Of a stretch of 64,000 nucleotides of DNA, positions 16,012 to 24,297 are shown piece after piece. The stretch is from positions 744,001 to 808,000 of the forward strand of contig NZ_JAAVUP010000001.1 of NCBI RefSeq assembly GCF_012163135.1, written 5' to 3'. This DNA comes from Neoroseomonas oryzicola (GTDB lineage: Bacteria; Pseudomonadota; Alphaproteobacteria; Acetobacterales; Acetobacteraceae). Each line of letters starts with the position of its first letter. Positions within the stretch are counted from its first letter, which is position 1. The position numbers and the translations under genes are program-made. The notes under the pieces were generated by a model that made no database searches, had not been told where the DNA came from, and was given only the letters and a program-made list of their open reading frames with translations.

Positions 16012-16757
16012 GCATCGCCCTGGAAGAACGCCTCGCCGCGACGCTGGCCCGCCTGATCCTCGATCCCTCCGCGCCGCCGGCGCGGCACATCGCGGTCGGC
16101 GCGGCATCCCCCATCCCGGCCGCGGCCTGCTGGCTGGTGCGGCTGATGGGCCACCCCGTGCGGCTGTCCCTGCTGCACAAGCGCAGCGGCAATCCCTTCA
16201 CCGAGGGCACGCGCGAACTGTTCGACCTCACCGGCCAGGGGCGGATCGACCTGTTCTTCCTCGGCGGCGGGCAGATCGACGGGCAGGCCAACCTGAACCT
16301 GGTCGGCACCGGGGATTGGCCCGGCATGGGCGTGCGCTTCCCCGGGTCCTTCGGCAGCGCCTTCATGTACTTCATGACGCCGCGCACCATCCTGTTCCGC
16401 GAGGAGCATTCGCCCCGCGTGCTGGTGGAGAAGGTGGACAACATCTCCGCCCCCGGTGTCTCGCCGCCCGGCGTCTTCCGCCGCGGCACGGCGCAGGCGC
16501 TGGTCACGGGGAAATGCGTCTTCCGCTTCCATCCGGACCGCGCGCGATTCTCCCTGGAATCGCTGCATCCGAGCGAGACGGTCGACAGCGTGCGCGCGGC
16601 GACCGGCTTCGACTTCGACGTGGAAGCCGACATCCCCGCGACGCCGGACCCGACCGAGGCCGAACTCGCGCTGCTGCGCGGGCGGGTCTGCGACGAGATG
16701 GCCGAGACCTACCCCGAATTCTGCAAGCGCGTCTGGGGCCGCACCCGCGCCGCATGA
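16008..16757 (+). CDS. CoA transferase, beta subunit
   Basis: 249 residues, partner of the preceding alpha subunit (ATGA overlap). Family features include HIAVGAASPIPAAACWL, FDLTGQGRIDLFFLGGGQIDGQANLNLVG (the strongest family signature in this subunit) and the late ALVTGKCVFRFHPDR. In glutaconate-type enzymes the catalytic glutamate is in this subunit; here GRIDLFFLGGGQID occupies that region with no obvious S-E-N-G motif, so the active residue is unclear. It overlaps the downstream membrane protein gene by 4 nt. Confidence 0.82.
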   Translation: MSIALEERLAATLARLILDPSAPPARHIAVGAASPIPAAACWLVRLMGHPVRLSLLHKRSGNPFTEGTRELFDLTGQGRIDLFFLGGGQIDGQANLNLVGTGDWPGMGVRFPGSFGSAFMYFMTPRTILFREEHSPRVLVEKVDNISAPGVSPPGVFRRGTAQALVTGKCVFRFHPDRARFSLESLHPSETVDSVRAATGFDFDVEADIPATPDPTEAELALLRGRVCDEMAETYPEFCKRVWGRTRAA

Positions 16758-17149
16758 CCGGGCCGCTGGCCGATCCGACGCTGACGGCCCTGATCCTGTG
16801 GTTCCTGCTGCCGGCCGCGTTGCTTGTCGGCGGGGCCTGCCTCGCCATGTGGCGGGGCCGGCGGGACTGGGTGGTGGTGGAGGCCGTGATCCGCGCCCTT
16901 CCCGCCCCCGATGATCCGGCGGGGCTGACGGAGATCGCCTGGCGCGACGACGCCGGCGACGTGCAGGTCGCGCGGCTGCGCCTGCCGCCGGGCCGCAGCC
17001 CGCCGCGACCGGGGGCATTGCTGAGCCTGTCGCATCCACCAGGCCAGCCCGAGGCGCTGCAGCCCGGCACGCCCGGCCCCTTGCTGGCCGGCGCGATCGG
17101 CAGCGGCCTGGTCGCGGCGCTCTGCGCCTCGATCCTGCTGGGGGTGTGA
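16754..17149 (+). CDS. Two-helix membrane protein, DUF3592-like
   Basis: 131 residues: a first hydrophobic span (LTALILWFLLPAALLVGGACLAMW), a soluble middle that starts DWVVVEAVIRALP and reads like the DUF3592 beta domain, and a second span at the C-terminus (LLAGAIGSGLVAALCASILLGV). The family has no known role. It starts within the stop of the CoA transferase beta gene (ATGA), so it is probably the last cistron of that operon. A hairpin and a repeat element follow within 70 nt. Confidence 0.7.
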   Translation: MTGPLADPTLTALILWFLLPAALLVGGACLAMWRGRRDWVVVEAVIRALPAPDDPAGLTEIAWRDDAGDVQVARLRLPPGRSPPRPGALLSLSHPPGQPEALQPGTPGPLLAGAIGSGLVAALCASILLGV

Positions 17150-17159
17150 CGCTTCGCCT

Positions 17160-17182
17160 GCCCGAAGGTTCCACCTTCGGGC
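17160..17182 (+). terminator. Hairpin after the CoA-transferase operon
   Basis: CCCGAAGGT-TCC-ACCTTCGGG is a perfect 9-bp stem, 10 bp counting the outer G-C pair, 11 nt after the stop at 17149. A partial copy of the 3' repeat element follows at once. Confidence 0.55.
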
Positions 17183-17225
17183 CCCTCAAACGCCGGGCGC
17201 CGCGCATCCGCGGCCCCGGCCCTGC
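17182..17225 (+). repeat. Partial copy of the 3'-stop-associated repeat element
   Basis: CCCCTCAAACGCCGGGCG followed by CGCATCCGCGGCCC closely matches the start of the repeats at 61235 and 61365. Like those copies, it lies downstream of a stop codon and in the same direction as the gene before it. Only the first 40 nt or so are recognisable. Confidence 0.6.
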
Positions 17226-17329
17226 GGGCCGCCACGTTGAACGGCGGCCGGCGCAGTCCTCACGGGCATGGTTCGACAAACGCGCCCCGCTGACGCATCT
17301 TCCGGCCCGCTTTACGGGAGTGGCATCCA

Positions 17330-18562
17330 ATGGACGACACCGCGACAATCCCCGCCCAGGCGAGGCTCTCGCCCGGCGCGCTCGCGGGCCTGCGCGTGGT
17401 GGACCTGACGCGCGTGCTCGGCGGGCCCTACTGCACCATGGTGCTCTCCGACCACGGCGCCGAGGTCATCAAGCTCGAACCGCCGCAGGGCGACGAGGTG
17501 CGCGACTGGGGCCCGCCCTTCAACGCGGATGGCGATGCCTCCTATTTCGTCGGCGTGAACCGCAACAAGCGGTCGGTCGGCCTCGACCTGTCGAAGCCCG
17601 CGGGCAAGGAGGTGCTGCTGCGCCTGCTCGAAGGTGCCGACGTTCTGGTCGAGAACTTCAAGCCCGGATCGATGGAGAAGTGGGGCCTCGGCTACGAGGC
17701 CGTGCTGTCCAAGACGTTCCCGCGCCTGATCCATTGCCGCGTCTCCGGCTTCGGCGGCGAGGGCCCGCTCGGCGGCTTCCCCGGCTACGACGCCGTGCTG
17801 CAGGCGATGGTCGGGCTGATGTCGATCAACGGCACCGAGACCTCGGGGCCGACGCGCCTCGGCAACCCGATCGTCGACATCGCAACGGGGCTGTTCAGCA
17901 CCATCGCGATCCTGATGGCGTTACATGAGCGCGAGAAGTCGGGCCGCGGCCAGTATTGCGACATGACTCTGCATGATTGCGGCATGGCGCTGCTGCATCC
18001 GCACGCCGCGAACTTCTTCCTATCGGGCAAGCGGCCGAAGGCGACGGGCAACCCGCACCCGAACCTCGCGCCCTATTCGAAGTTCACGACGAAGACCTGC
18101 GAGATCTTCGTCGCCGCCGGCAACGATCCGGCCTTCCGCAAGTTCTGCGAATTCCTCGGGATTCCGGAACTCGCGAAGGACGAGCGCTTCGCCACCAACG
18201 GCCAGCGCGTGATCAACCGCGACGCGCTGACCGAGGTGCTGAACGCCCGCTTCGCGAACGAGGACGGGCATGAGCTGACGCGCCGGATGCTCGCCGCCGG
18301 CCTGCCGGCCGGGCCGGTGCTGCATGTCGATGAGGCGATGGCCGCCGAGCACACCGCGTTCCGCAACATGGTCGCCGAGATCGGCGATTTCCGCGCGCTG
18401 AACACGCCGATCAAGCTGTCGCGCACGCCGGGCGGGGCGCGGAGCCAGCCGCCACGCTTCAACCAGCATGGGCGCGAGGTGCTGCTGGCGCGCGGGTTCT
18501 CCGAGGAGGAGATCGCGGCGCTGGAGAATGACGGCGTGATCGTGGGCGCGCGCCGGAAGTAA
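17330..18562 (+). CDS. CaiB/BaiF family (type III) CoA transferase
   Basis: 410 residues of the type III CoA-transferase family. The opening LAGLRVVDLTRVLGGPYCTMVLSDHGAEVIKLE is diagnostic, and the catalytic aspartate is expected in GNPIVDIATGLFS. FVGVNRNKRSVGLDL and DVLVENFKPGSM are also standard. Enzymes of this family transfer CoA between carboxylates such as carnitine, formate/oxalate, succinate/mesaconate or bile acids. The gene stands alone, about 180 nt after the previous one, and a hairpin array follows it. Substrate unknown. Confidence 0.92.
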   Translation: MDDTATIPAQARLSPGALAGLRVVDLTRVLGGPYCTMVLSDHGAEVIKLEPPQGDEVRDWGPPFNADGDASYFVGVNRNKRSVGLDLSKPAGKEVLLRLLEGADVLVENFKPGSMEKWGLGYEAVLSKTFPRLIHCRVSGFGGEGPLGGFPGYDAVLQAMVGLMSINGTETSGPTRLGNPIVDIATGLFSTIAILMALHEREKSGRGQYCDMTLHDCGMALLHPHAANFFLSGKRPKATGNPHPNLAPYSKFTTKTCEIFVAAGNDPAFRKFCEFLGIPELAKDERFATNGQRVINRDALTEVLNARFANEDGHELTRRMLAAGLPAGPVLHVDEAMAAEHTAFRNMVAEIGDFRALNTPIKLSRTPGGARSQPPRFNQHGREVLLARGFSEEEIAALENDGVIVGARRK

Positions 18563-18572
18563 GGGCGGGACC

Positions 18573-18704
18573 GGAGAGGGGCGCGGCCCCTCTCCAGACC
18601 TCTCCCCGCCAAAGGCCTAAGGGCCTTTGGAAACCCCTACGTATCGGTGTCCAGAGGCCCTTCGGCCTCTGGTGGGGTGGTCCGGAGGGGCGACGCCCCT
18701 CCGG
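18573..18704. repeat. Array of four perfect hairpins
   Basis: Four separate perfect stems occur in 132 nt: 10 bp at 18573-18595 (loop GCG), 9 bp at 18609-18630 (loop TAAG), 9 bp at 18651-18672 (loop CTTC) and 10 bp at 18682-18704 (loop GAC). The first two are intergenic. The last two lie in the final codons of the phosphatase gene on the minus strand. The array lies between convergent genes and looks like a REP-type palindromic element that has fused into the reading frame. Confidence 0.75.
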
Positions 18705-19113
18705 CACCGAACCCCCGCACCAGGGCTTCCTGCGCCGGCGTTTCGATCGCCTCGGCGTCGTAGCGGGCCCGTAGCCACGCCACTGGATCGCCCTCGCTCG
18801 CCCCGGCCATCTGGGCCAGGCACGCCAGCGCCATCCCCGTCCGCCCAAGCCCGGCCCGGCAGCCGACATGGAAGGCGTCCTGCGGCCGCGCCTGCATCGC
18901 CGCCAGCATCGCCTGCAGCACGGCGCGCAGCGCAGCCGGGTCCGGCACGCCGAAATCCGGCACGTCCAGCCGCCATTCGGCTTCAGCCGCGCGCACGGCG
19001 CGGGCCTCGAGGCACAGTCCCCGCGCGCGCGGCGGGATGGCGTCGAAGGGTCCGCCGGTGATGCGGACCTCCTGCCCGTTCACGCGCAGACGCAATTCGC
19101 CGCGCAGCGTCAC
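18637..19113 (-). CDS. Protein-tyrosine-phosphatase-like protein
   Basis: 158 residues. FHVGCRAGLGRTGMALACL holds the C-x5-R-T active-site loop of cysteine phosphatases: Cys85 is the nucleophile and Arg91 the phosphate binder. The residue before Cys is Gly instead of the common His. VPDFGVPDPAALRAVLQAM places the candidate general acid Asp near residue 50-53. The GTG start at 19113 overlaps the upstream cytochrome gene stop (GTGA). The C-terminal roughly 20 residues (GASPLRTTPPEAEGPLDTDT) are coded by a hairpin array and are probably not part of the fold. Substrate unknown. Confidence 0.78.
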   Translation of the reverse strand: MTLRGELRLRVNGQEVRITGGPFDAIPPRARGLCLEARAVRAAEAEWRLDVPDFGVPDPAALRAVLQAMLAAMQARPQDAFHVGCRAGLGRTGMALACLAQMAGASEGDPVAWLRARYDAEAIETPAQEALVRGFGAGGASPLRTTPPEAEGPLDTDT

Positions 19114-19955
19114 GGCTGGGCGGGCAGCGACCGCAGATAGGCCACGATGTCGGCGAGGTCGCGCGCGTCCACCCGCGCATAATAGCCGTATCCCATCGGC
19201 GGGAAGAGTTGCCGCCCATCCGCCGCCACGCCGGTGGTGACGGCGCGTACGATCTGCGCGTCGGTCCAGCCGCCGATCCCGTGGTCGCGGTTGGGAGTGA
19301 TGTTGCGCGCGACCGAGGTGCCCCAGGGCCCGGTGAAGGGCTGCCCGCCCTGCCCCGTGCGCGACCAGTCGCGATGGCCCGCCGGGGTCATGGGCGTGTG
19401 GCAGTCGATGCAATGCCCGATCGGCCCGGCCAGGTAGCGCCCGCGGGAGACCGGGTCATCCGCCGGCCCCGGCACGTTCGCGACCGGCGGGCCGTAGTTC
19501 GGCGGCAGCGGGATGCGGTACTCGCTGGCCGGCACGGCGTTGCGCACGGCCGGCACGGTGCGCAGGTAGGCGACCATGGCCGCGAGGTCGGCGTCCGAGA
19601 TGCCGCGGTAGAGCTCGATCGGCATGGGCGGGCCGATGGTGCGCCCGTCCGGGCGGATGCCTTCGCGGATCGCGCGCGCGATCTGCGCGTCGGTCCAGCG
19701 CCCGATGCCGGTCTCGGGGTCGGGCGTGATGTTGGAGGCGACGGCGCGGAAGGGCTGTTCGTCGAAGACCGTGCCGCCCGCGAGGTTCATCCCCGGCAGG
19801 TCGCCCTGCGGGCCCTTCGGCGTATGGCAGTTGCCGCAGCCCGCGATGCCCTCGACCAGGTAGCGGCCGCGGGCGACCGGGTCGGTCTGCGCCATGGCCG
19901 GCAGGGCCAGCACCACCAGGACCGCCGCGAGGACAGCGCTACGGAAACGACGCAT
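19110..19955 (-). CDS. Periplasmic dihaem cytochrome c
   Basis: 281 residues with a signal peptide ending PAMAQ and two class I cytochrome c domains. Haem motifs are C40-GNC-H44 and C182-IDC-H186. Methionine ligands are likely in GPPMPIELY and FPPMGYGYY. Each domain also has the ITPD/ITPN-x-x-GIGxWTDAQI pattern seen in cytochrome subunits of membrane-linked sugar, alcohol and aldehyde dehydrogenases of acetic acid bacteria. No dehydrogenase subunit is adjacent. It probably passes electrons to the terminal oxidase. It overlaps the downstream phosphatase gene by 4 nt. Confidence 0.9.
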   Translation of the reverse strand: MRRFRSAVLAAVLVVLALPAMAQTDPVARGRYLVEGIAGCGNCHTPKGPQGDLPGMNLAGGTVFDEQPFRAVASNITPDPETGIGRWTDAQIARAIREGIRPDGRTIGPPMPIELYRGISDADLAAMVAYLRTVPAVRNAVPASEYRIPLPPNYGPPVANVPGPADDPVSRGRYLAGPIGHCIDCHTPMTPAGHRDWSRTGQGGQPFTGPWGTSVARNITPNRDHGIGGWTDAQIVRAVTTGVAADGRQLFPPMGYGYYARVDARDLADIVAYLRSLPAQP

Positions 19956-20069
19956 TGGGGGAACTCCTCCGGGCGCGCCGAAGCGCCGCCCCGTGGCGCT
20001 CGGCCGCCGGAACGATGCGCCGGCACGCGGCGCACGCCAAGCGTCATTCTCACGACAGTGTGAGCAGCG

Positions 20070-20951
20070 TCACGCTGCGCCGGAGCGCGGCCCCTCGGCG
20101 ACGACGACGGGTTCGAGCAGGCTCTCGGCCTCCCGCTTCAGGCGCAGGTAGGACCGCACCGAGAAGGGCAGCATGCCGAGGTAGATGATCCCGGCCATGG
20201 CGAGCGCCGCCCAGGGCTCGGCCAGCAGCAGCGCGACGAAAAGGCCGGACCCGAGCAGCAGCGGCAGCACGAAGCTGCTCGGCACCTTGAAGTTCTTGAA
20301 GGACCAGGTCGGCAGGGTGCTGATGCACAGCGTCGCGACCGTCACCAGCACCAGCCCGACGAAGACCGGGTGCCGCGCCGCGGAGGCCAGGATCTCCCAG
20401 CCCGCCTGTTGGAACCACAGGCCCAGGAACAGCGGGAACAGAACGCAGCCCGCCCCGGCCGGCGCCGGCACGCCGGTGAAGAAATTGTAGGTGTAGGCCG
20501 GCTTGACCGTCGGCCCGACATCGAGCGCGGCGTTGAACCGCGCGAGCCGCAGCGACATGCACACCGCGAAGATCAGGCAGGGCGCGAAGCCCAGCGCGCG
20601 GTAGTCCTGCATCGACCAGAAGAACAGGATGAAGGCCGGCGCCACGCCGAAGCAGAGGAAATCCGACAGGCTGTCGAACTCGGCCCCGAAGCGGGACGTG
20701 GCCTTGAGCAGCCGCGCGAGCCGCCCGTCCAGCCCGTCGATCACCCCGGCGACGAGGATCAGCACCGCCGCCTGCTCGAAGCGGCCCTCATAGGCGAAGC
20801 GGATCGAGACCAGGCCGCAGCACAGCCCGAGCATCGTCATGATGTTCGGGATCAGCCGGTTGAAGGATTGTCCCTCGAAGCGCGGGCGGGTGCGCGGGCG
20901 GAAGCGGCCGCGCAGCCGCCGCACGCGTCCGTCGGCGCCGTTGCCGCTCAT
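20070..20951 (-). CDS. pssA: CDP-diacylglycerol--serine O-phosphatidyltransferase
   Basis: 293 residues. The CDP-alcohol phosphotransferase motif D-G-x2-A-R-x8-G-x3-D-x3-D is intact as D75-G76, A79-R80, G89, D93 and D97. Several hydrophobic spans follow (AAVLILVAGVIDG, FLCFGVAPAFILFFW, GAGCVLFPLFLGLWF, and others), fitting an inner-membrane enzyme that joins CDP-diacylglycerol and serine to make phosphatidylserine. Its ATG overlaps the stop of the psd gene (ATGA), so the next step in phosphatidylethanolamine synthesis is made from the same message. Note the N-terminal Arg-rich stretch (residues 9-25). Confidence 0.95.
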   Translation of the reverse strand: MSGNGADGRVRRLRGRFRPRTRPRFEGQSFNRLIPNIMTMLGLCCGLVSIRFAYEGRFEQAAVLILVAGVIDGLDGRLARLLKATSRFGAEFDSLSDFLCFGVAPAFILFFWSMQDYRALGFAPCLIFAVCMSLRLARFNAALDVGPTVKPAYTYNFFTGVPAPAGAGCVLFPLFLGLWFQQAGWEILASAARHPVFVGLVLVTVATLCISTLPTWSFKNFKVPSSFVLPLLLGSGLFVALLLAEPWAALAMAGIIYLGMLPFSVRSYLRLKREAESLLEPVVVAEGPRSGAA

Positions 20952-21625
20952 GTGGCGCCGAGGTCGGCGAGGACGGTCTCGCCGCCGATCATGGTCTGGC
21001 CGAGGCTCACCAAGGGCTGCACTCCGGGCGGCAGGTAGACGTCGGTGCGGCTGCCGAAGCGGATGATACCGAAGCGATCGCCGGCATGCACGACATCCCC
21101 GACCTTGGCGTCGGACAGGATGCGCCGCGCGACCAGGCCCGCGATCTGCACCACCGCGAGGTCGCGCCCGTCCGGCAGCGCCAGGGCGATGGCGTTGCGC
21201 TCGTTCTCGGTGCTCGCCTTGTCGAGGTTGGCGCTGAGGAACTGCCCGTGACGGTAGGAGACGCGCATCACCGTGCCGTCCGCCGGCATGCGGTTCACAT
21301 GGACGTCGAGCACCGAGAGGAAGATCGCCACGCGCCAGCGCGGCGCGTCGCCGAGGCCGAGTTCCTCGGGGGCGGGCACCTGCACGATGCTGACCACCTT
21401 GCCGTCGGCCGGCGCGATCACGAGGCCCGGTCGTGGCGGCGGGAAGCGTTCCGGGTCGCGGAAGAAGTACAGGCAGAAGCCGACGAAGAGCACGCCGAGC
21501 CAGAACAGCCAGTGGCCGAGCAGCACGAGGCCGAGCAGCGCCGCGACGGCCCCGCCGATCAGGAAGGGCCGCCCGGCCGGATGCGGCGGGGCGAGCACGA
21601 GGCGAAGGCTGTGTCCGAGGGCCAT
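20948..21625 (-). CDS. psd: Phosphatidylserine decarboxylase proenzyme
   Basis: 225 residues, the short form of the enzyme. G191-S192 in IIRFGSRTDVYLPPG is the self-cleavage site that yields the pyruvoyl cofactor on the small subunit. VLDVHVNRMPADG carries the conserved histidine region, and FYFFRDPER-like CLYFFRDPERFPP follows the hydrophobic N-terminal anchor. It decarboxylates phosphatidylserine to phosphatidylethanolamine. The upstream partner in the operon is itself; pssA follows with a 4-nt overlap. The start at 21625 is the ATG before the membrane anchor and gives the usual length. Confidence 0.94.
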   Translation of the reverse strand: MALGHSLRLVLAPPHPAGRPFLIGGAVAALLGLVLLGHWLFWLGVLFVGFCLYFFRDPERFPPPRPGLVIAPADGKVVSIVQVPAPEELGLGDAPRWRVAIFLSVLDVHVNRMPADGTVMRVSYRHGQFLSANLDKASTENERNAIALALPDGRDLAVVQIAGLVARRILSDAKVGDVVHAGDRFGIIRFGSRTDVYLPPGVQPLVSLGQTMIGGETVLADLGAT

Positions 21626-21676
21626 GATGGGCGCGGTTATGGTGTCTTCACCCTTCCGCGGCAAGTTCGGGCCGCC

Positions 21677-22099
21677 ATGGACACCATTGCCCTCGGGCCC
21701 TTTTCTGTCACGCCGGACGGCGCGCTGCTGCCGCGCGCGCCGGATGCGGCGCCCGCGCTGGACTTCGCCTGGCGTGGGCGGCGCTGCACGGCACGCCTCG
21801 CGCCGGATGGGATGCGGATCGCGGCGGATGCGGCGCGCATACCCTCGACGGCCGATCCGGGCGCGGACCGTCGGCGCGCCTTCGATGCCGCGGCCCGGCT
21901 GCCCGGGCGGCTGCCGGCCGGCTGGCGGGCGCGGCTGACGCCGGACCACCGCATCCGCGTCGAGACCTCCGCCCCGCTGCGCGCCCCGGCCAATGCGACG
22001 GCGCTGGTCGCGGCGCTGGTGCGCTTCGTGCTCGCGCTCGATCCCTATCTCGACGGGCTCGAGGCCGAAGGCGCGGCCTGGACCCCGCCCGCCGCCTAG
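21677..22099 (+). CDS. Hypothetical protein
   Basis: 140 residues, not recognised. No signal peptide or membrane span. It begins MDTIALGPFSVTPDGALLPR, has a WRGRRCTARLAPDGMRI segment that suggests beta strands, and ends with a helical ALVAALVRFVLALDPYLDGLE. It is divergent from psd with a 51-nt gap, which must hold both promoters. Its stop TAG shares the CTAG tetranucleotide with the stop of the opposing gene, so the two genes overlap tail to tail by 4 nt. Coding is supported by the frame's normal composition. Confidence 0.65.
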   Translation: MDTIALGPFSVTPDGALLPRAPDAAPALDFAWRGRRCTARLAPDGMRIAADAARIPSTADPGADRRRAFDAAARLPGRLPAGWRARLTPDHRIRVETSAPLRAPANATALVAALVRFVLALDPYLDGLEAEGAAWTPPAA

Positions 22100-22863
22100 C
22101 GCAGCAGCCAGGCCAGCCCGATCGCGGGCAGCGCCGCGATCGCGGCACCCAGCCAGGCCACCCGTCGCGGCAAGCGCCCGCCCACCAGCGGCCCCGCAAG
22201 CAAGGCCAGCGCGGGTGCCGCTGCCGCAGCGATATCGGCCGGCGCTGCCCTCGCGACCATTGGCACCGCCGCCACCCCGGCCAGGCACACGGCCAGCGGC
22301 AGCCGCGCGGCCGAGCCAAGCCCTGCCCGCACCACTGCCGCCCCCAGCACGGCCCCCAGCCCCGCCAGCGCGAATGCCGCCTGCGGGCCGCGCGCCGCGG
22401 CGGCCATCAGCCCCGCGGCCAGTGCCGCCCAGGCCCAGCCCATGGGCCCCATCGCCGTCCCGCGCCACCAGGCAAGGCCCATGCCCGCCAGCAGCGCCAG
22501 CGCGACGGACGCGGCCTGCAGCAGGGTCGCCGGGTGCAGCGGCGCGCCGGCCATCCACCAGGCACCGCCCAGCAGGCCCAGTGCGACGCCGGCGAGCCGG
22601 GCGGCACGATGGCGCAGGCTGGCCAGCCCGCCCGCCGCCAGGCCGATGGCGGCGAGCAGCGGCAGCCGCTCGGCCAATTGCCGCGGCGTGGCGTTGATGA
22701 TGCCGAGGACCGCCACGAACCCCGCCGTCAGTCCGATCCCGGCCGCCGCGGCGGCAAGTCGTTCCCGCTTCGCCAGCCTTGCGATGCCGGCGACCGCGAA
22801 GGCGACCACCGCCGCCGCCACCATGCCGCGCAGCATCGGTGGCAGGAGATCAAATCCCGTCAT
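22096..22863 (-). CDS. Polytopic membrane protein, unknown function
   Basis: 255 residues with about eight or nine hydrophobic spans (for example MVAAAVVAFAVAGIARLA, AAAAAGIGLTAGFVAVLGI, GVALGLLGGAWWMAG, AAAAPALALLAGPLVGG). It is very rich in Ala, Gly and Leu. Charged loops are short and no transporter signature is seen, so the family is not recognised. The start at 22863 (MTGFDLLPPMLRG) is chosen because it precedes the first span; an upstream ATG adds an unlikely basic stretch and overlaps the opposite gene's promoter. Confidence 0.65.
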   Translation of the reverse strand: MTGFDLLPPMLRGMVAAAVVAFAVAGIARLAKRERLAAAAAGIGLTAGFVAVLGIINATPRQLAERLPLLAAIGLAAGGLASLRHRAARLAGVALGLLGGAWWMAGAPLHPATLLQAASVALALLAGMGLAWWRGTAMGPMGWAWAALAAGLMAAAARGPQAAFALAGLGAVLGAAVVRAGLGSAARLPLAVCLAGVAAVPMVARAAPADIAAAAAPALALLAGPLVGGRLPRRVAWLGAAIAALPAIGLAWLLR

Positions 22864-22933
22864 GACGCCCTCCCCGGCGCCTTCGCGCCTCGCCGCACCC
22901 CTGGCACGCTGCCCGCGGGCGCGGAGGCGACGC

Positions 22934-23605
22934 ATGGCGGACGGCACGGTGACGGTGAAGGTCTGGGATGGCTGGGTGCGGCTGTTCCACTGGTCGACCG
23001 TGCTGCTCCTGATCGCATCCTATGTGACCGCGAAACTGCGTTGGATCGAGTGGCACATGCTCTCCGGCGGGTTGCTGCTCGGCCTGGTGCTGTTCCGGCT
23101 GGCCTGGGGCTTCGTCGGATCGGAGACGGCGCGATTTTCGCAGTTCCTCGCCGGCCCACGCGCGGCGATGCGGCATTTCGCCTCGCTGCGCCGGGGTGCG
23201 GAGGCCGAGCCGCATCCCGGCCACAACCCTGCCGGAGGCTGGATGGTGATGGCACTGCTCGGCCTGCTGCTGGTGCAGGGCTCGACCGGACTGTTCTCGG
23301 ACGATGCGGAACTCCATCGCGGCGCCTTCGCCGACTGGATCGGCTACGACGCAAGCCAGGTGGCGAGCGCCTGGCACCAGCGCCTGTTCGACCTGCTGCT
23401 GATCGCGATCGGCCTGCATGTGGCGGCCATCGCGGTCTACCGAGTCGCGTTCGGGAGGCGCCTGGTCCGCGCCATGATCACCGGCCGGACCGCGATGCCG
23501 GCCGGCACGACGCCACCGCGCGGCGGGAACCGGGTGCTGGGCGCCCTGCTCCTCGCCGCATCGATGGCGCTCGGCGTCTACCTGTGGCGGCTGTCGCTGT
23601 TCTGA
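22934..23605 (+). CDS. Cytochrome b561-family membrane protein
   Basis: 223 residues with four to five spans. Haem-ligand histidines fit His19 (RLFHWSTVLLL), His41 (IEWHMLSGG), His148 (AWHQRLFDLLL) and His162 (IGLHVAAIAVYR), the set used by prokaryotic b561 and Ni-Fe hydrogenase b-type subunits. It would pass electrons between quinol and a periplasmic cytochrome. A c'-type cytochrome gene is convergent, its end only 10 nt away, so the pair may work together, although they are on opposite strands. The SD GCGGAGGCG precedes ATG 22934. Confidence 0.88.
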   Translation: MADGTVTVKVWDGWVRLFHWSTVLLLIASYVTAKLRWIEWHMLSGGLLLGLVLFRLAWGFVGSETARFSQFLAGPRAAMRHFASLRRGAEAEPHPGHNPAGGWMVMALLGLLLVQGSTGLFSDDAELHRGAFADWIGYDASQVASAWHQRLFDLLLIAIGLHVAAIAVYRVAFGRRLVRAMITGRTAMPAGTTPPRGGNRVLGALLLAASMALGVYLWRLSLF

Positions 23606-23615
23606 CGCCGCGCCG

Positions 23616-24059
23616 TCACTGCCGCTGCGGCAGCCGGAAGCGGTCGTGGCAGGCGTTGCAGGTGTTGGACGTGGCCTGGAAGGCCGCGGTCAACGCCGCG
23701 CGGTCGCCTGCATTCGCTGCGGCGATCATCGCGTTTGCACCCTGAATGAGCGAGGCGCCGTAGGCATCGAAGGCGGCGCGATCGGTCCAGATCTCGGGGC
23801 GCGCGCGATCGTCGTCGCGATCGCTGCCGGGCGGGAAAAGCGCCAGCTTGCGCTGCGCGGTCGCCAGCACCGCCTCGGCGGGCTGCAGTGCCGAACGCAC
23901 CTCGCCATTGCCCTGCACGACCGGCGCGATGGCGCGCATCGCCTGGATCTGCTGGCGCATCAGCGCGCGGCGTTCCGCGCTGAGATCCTGCTGCGCCGCC
24001 GCGCTGCCCATGCCGAGCCCCAGGATTCCGATCCCGGCCAGCCACATTCCTGTCCGCAT
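23616..24059 (-). CDS. Cytochrome c' / c556-type
   Basis: 147 residues: signal peptide (ending SAAAQ), a four-helix-bundle pattern, and a C-terminal haem site C134-NAC-H138 followed by DRFRLPQRQ. Haem at the C-terminus is the mark of class II cytochromes c. Met34 in ERRALMRQQ could be a sixth ligand as in c556. It is periplasmic. It may be an electron carrier or bind NO or CO. The start at 24059 has GGGGGATA upstream. It converges with the b561 gene. Confidence 0.88.
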   Translation of the reverse strand: MRTGMWLAGIGILGLGMGSAAAQQDLSAERRALMRQQIQAMRAIAPVVQGNGEVRSALQPAEAVLATAQRKLALFPPGSDRDDDRARPEIWTDRAAFDAYGASLIQGANAMIAAANAGDRAALTAAFQATSNTCNACHDRFRLPQRQ

Positions 24060-24164
24060 GCAATATCCCCCGCTGCGTTCCCGCGTCGTTCGACGCAGGC
24101 GGAAGGTGACCCTGACATTGCAATTCTGCAATGGCGGGTGACAAAGTCTCATTCGCACCCCGGC

Positions 24165-24193
24165 TTGCGGCCCCCTGGGTCTGCCGCTATATG
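24165..24193 (+). promoter_or_regulatory. Promoter of the tRNA-Pro gene
   Basis: TTGCGG (24165-24170) and TATATG (24188-24193) are separated by 17 nt, a good sigma-70 layout. The tRNA begins 27 nt after the -10 box. Confidence 0.5.
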
Positions 24194-24220
24194 GCCGCCT
24201 CCGCGGCGCCGACACGGCGA

Positions 24221-24297
24221 CGGAGTGTAGCTCAGCCTGGTAGAGCACTGTGTTCGGGACGCAGGGGCCGGAGGTTCGAATCCTCTCACTCCGACCA
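24221..24297 (+). tRNA. tRNA-Pro (anticodon CGG)
   Basis: A full 77-nt cloverleaf. The acceptor stem is CGGAGTG with CACTCCG, followed by discriminator A and an encoded CCA. The D arm reads GCTCAGCCTGGTAGAGC. The anticodon stem CTGTG/CGCAG encloses the loop TTCGGGA, giving anticodon CGG, which reads CCG proline codons. The T arm is GGAGG-TTCGAAT-CCTCT. C1-G72 is typical of bacterial tRNA-Pro. CCG is a frequent proline codon in this GC-rich DNA, so this tRNA is likely highly used. Confidence 0.97.
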
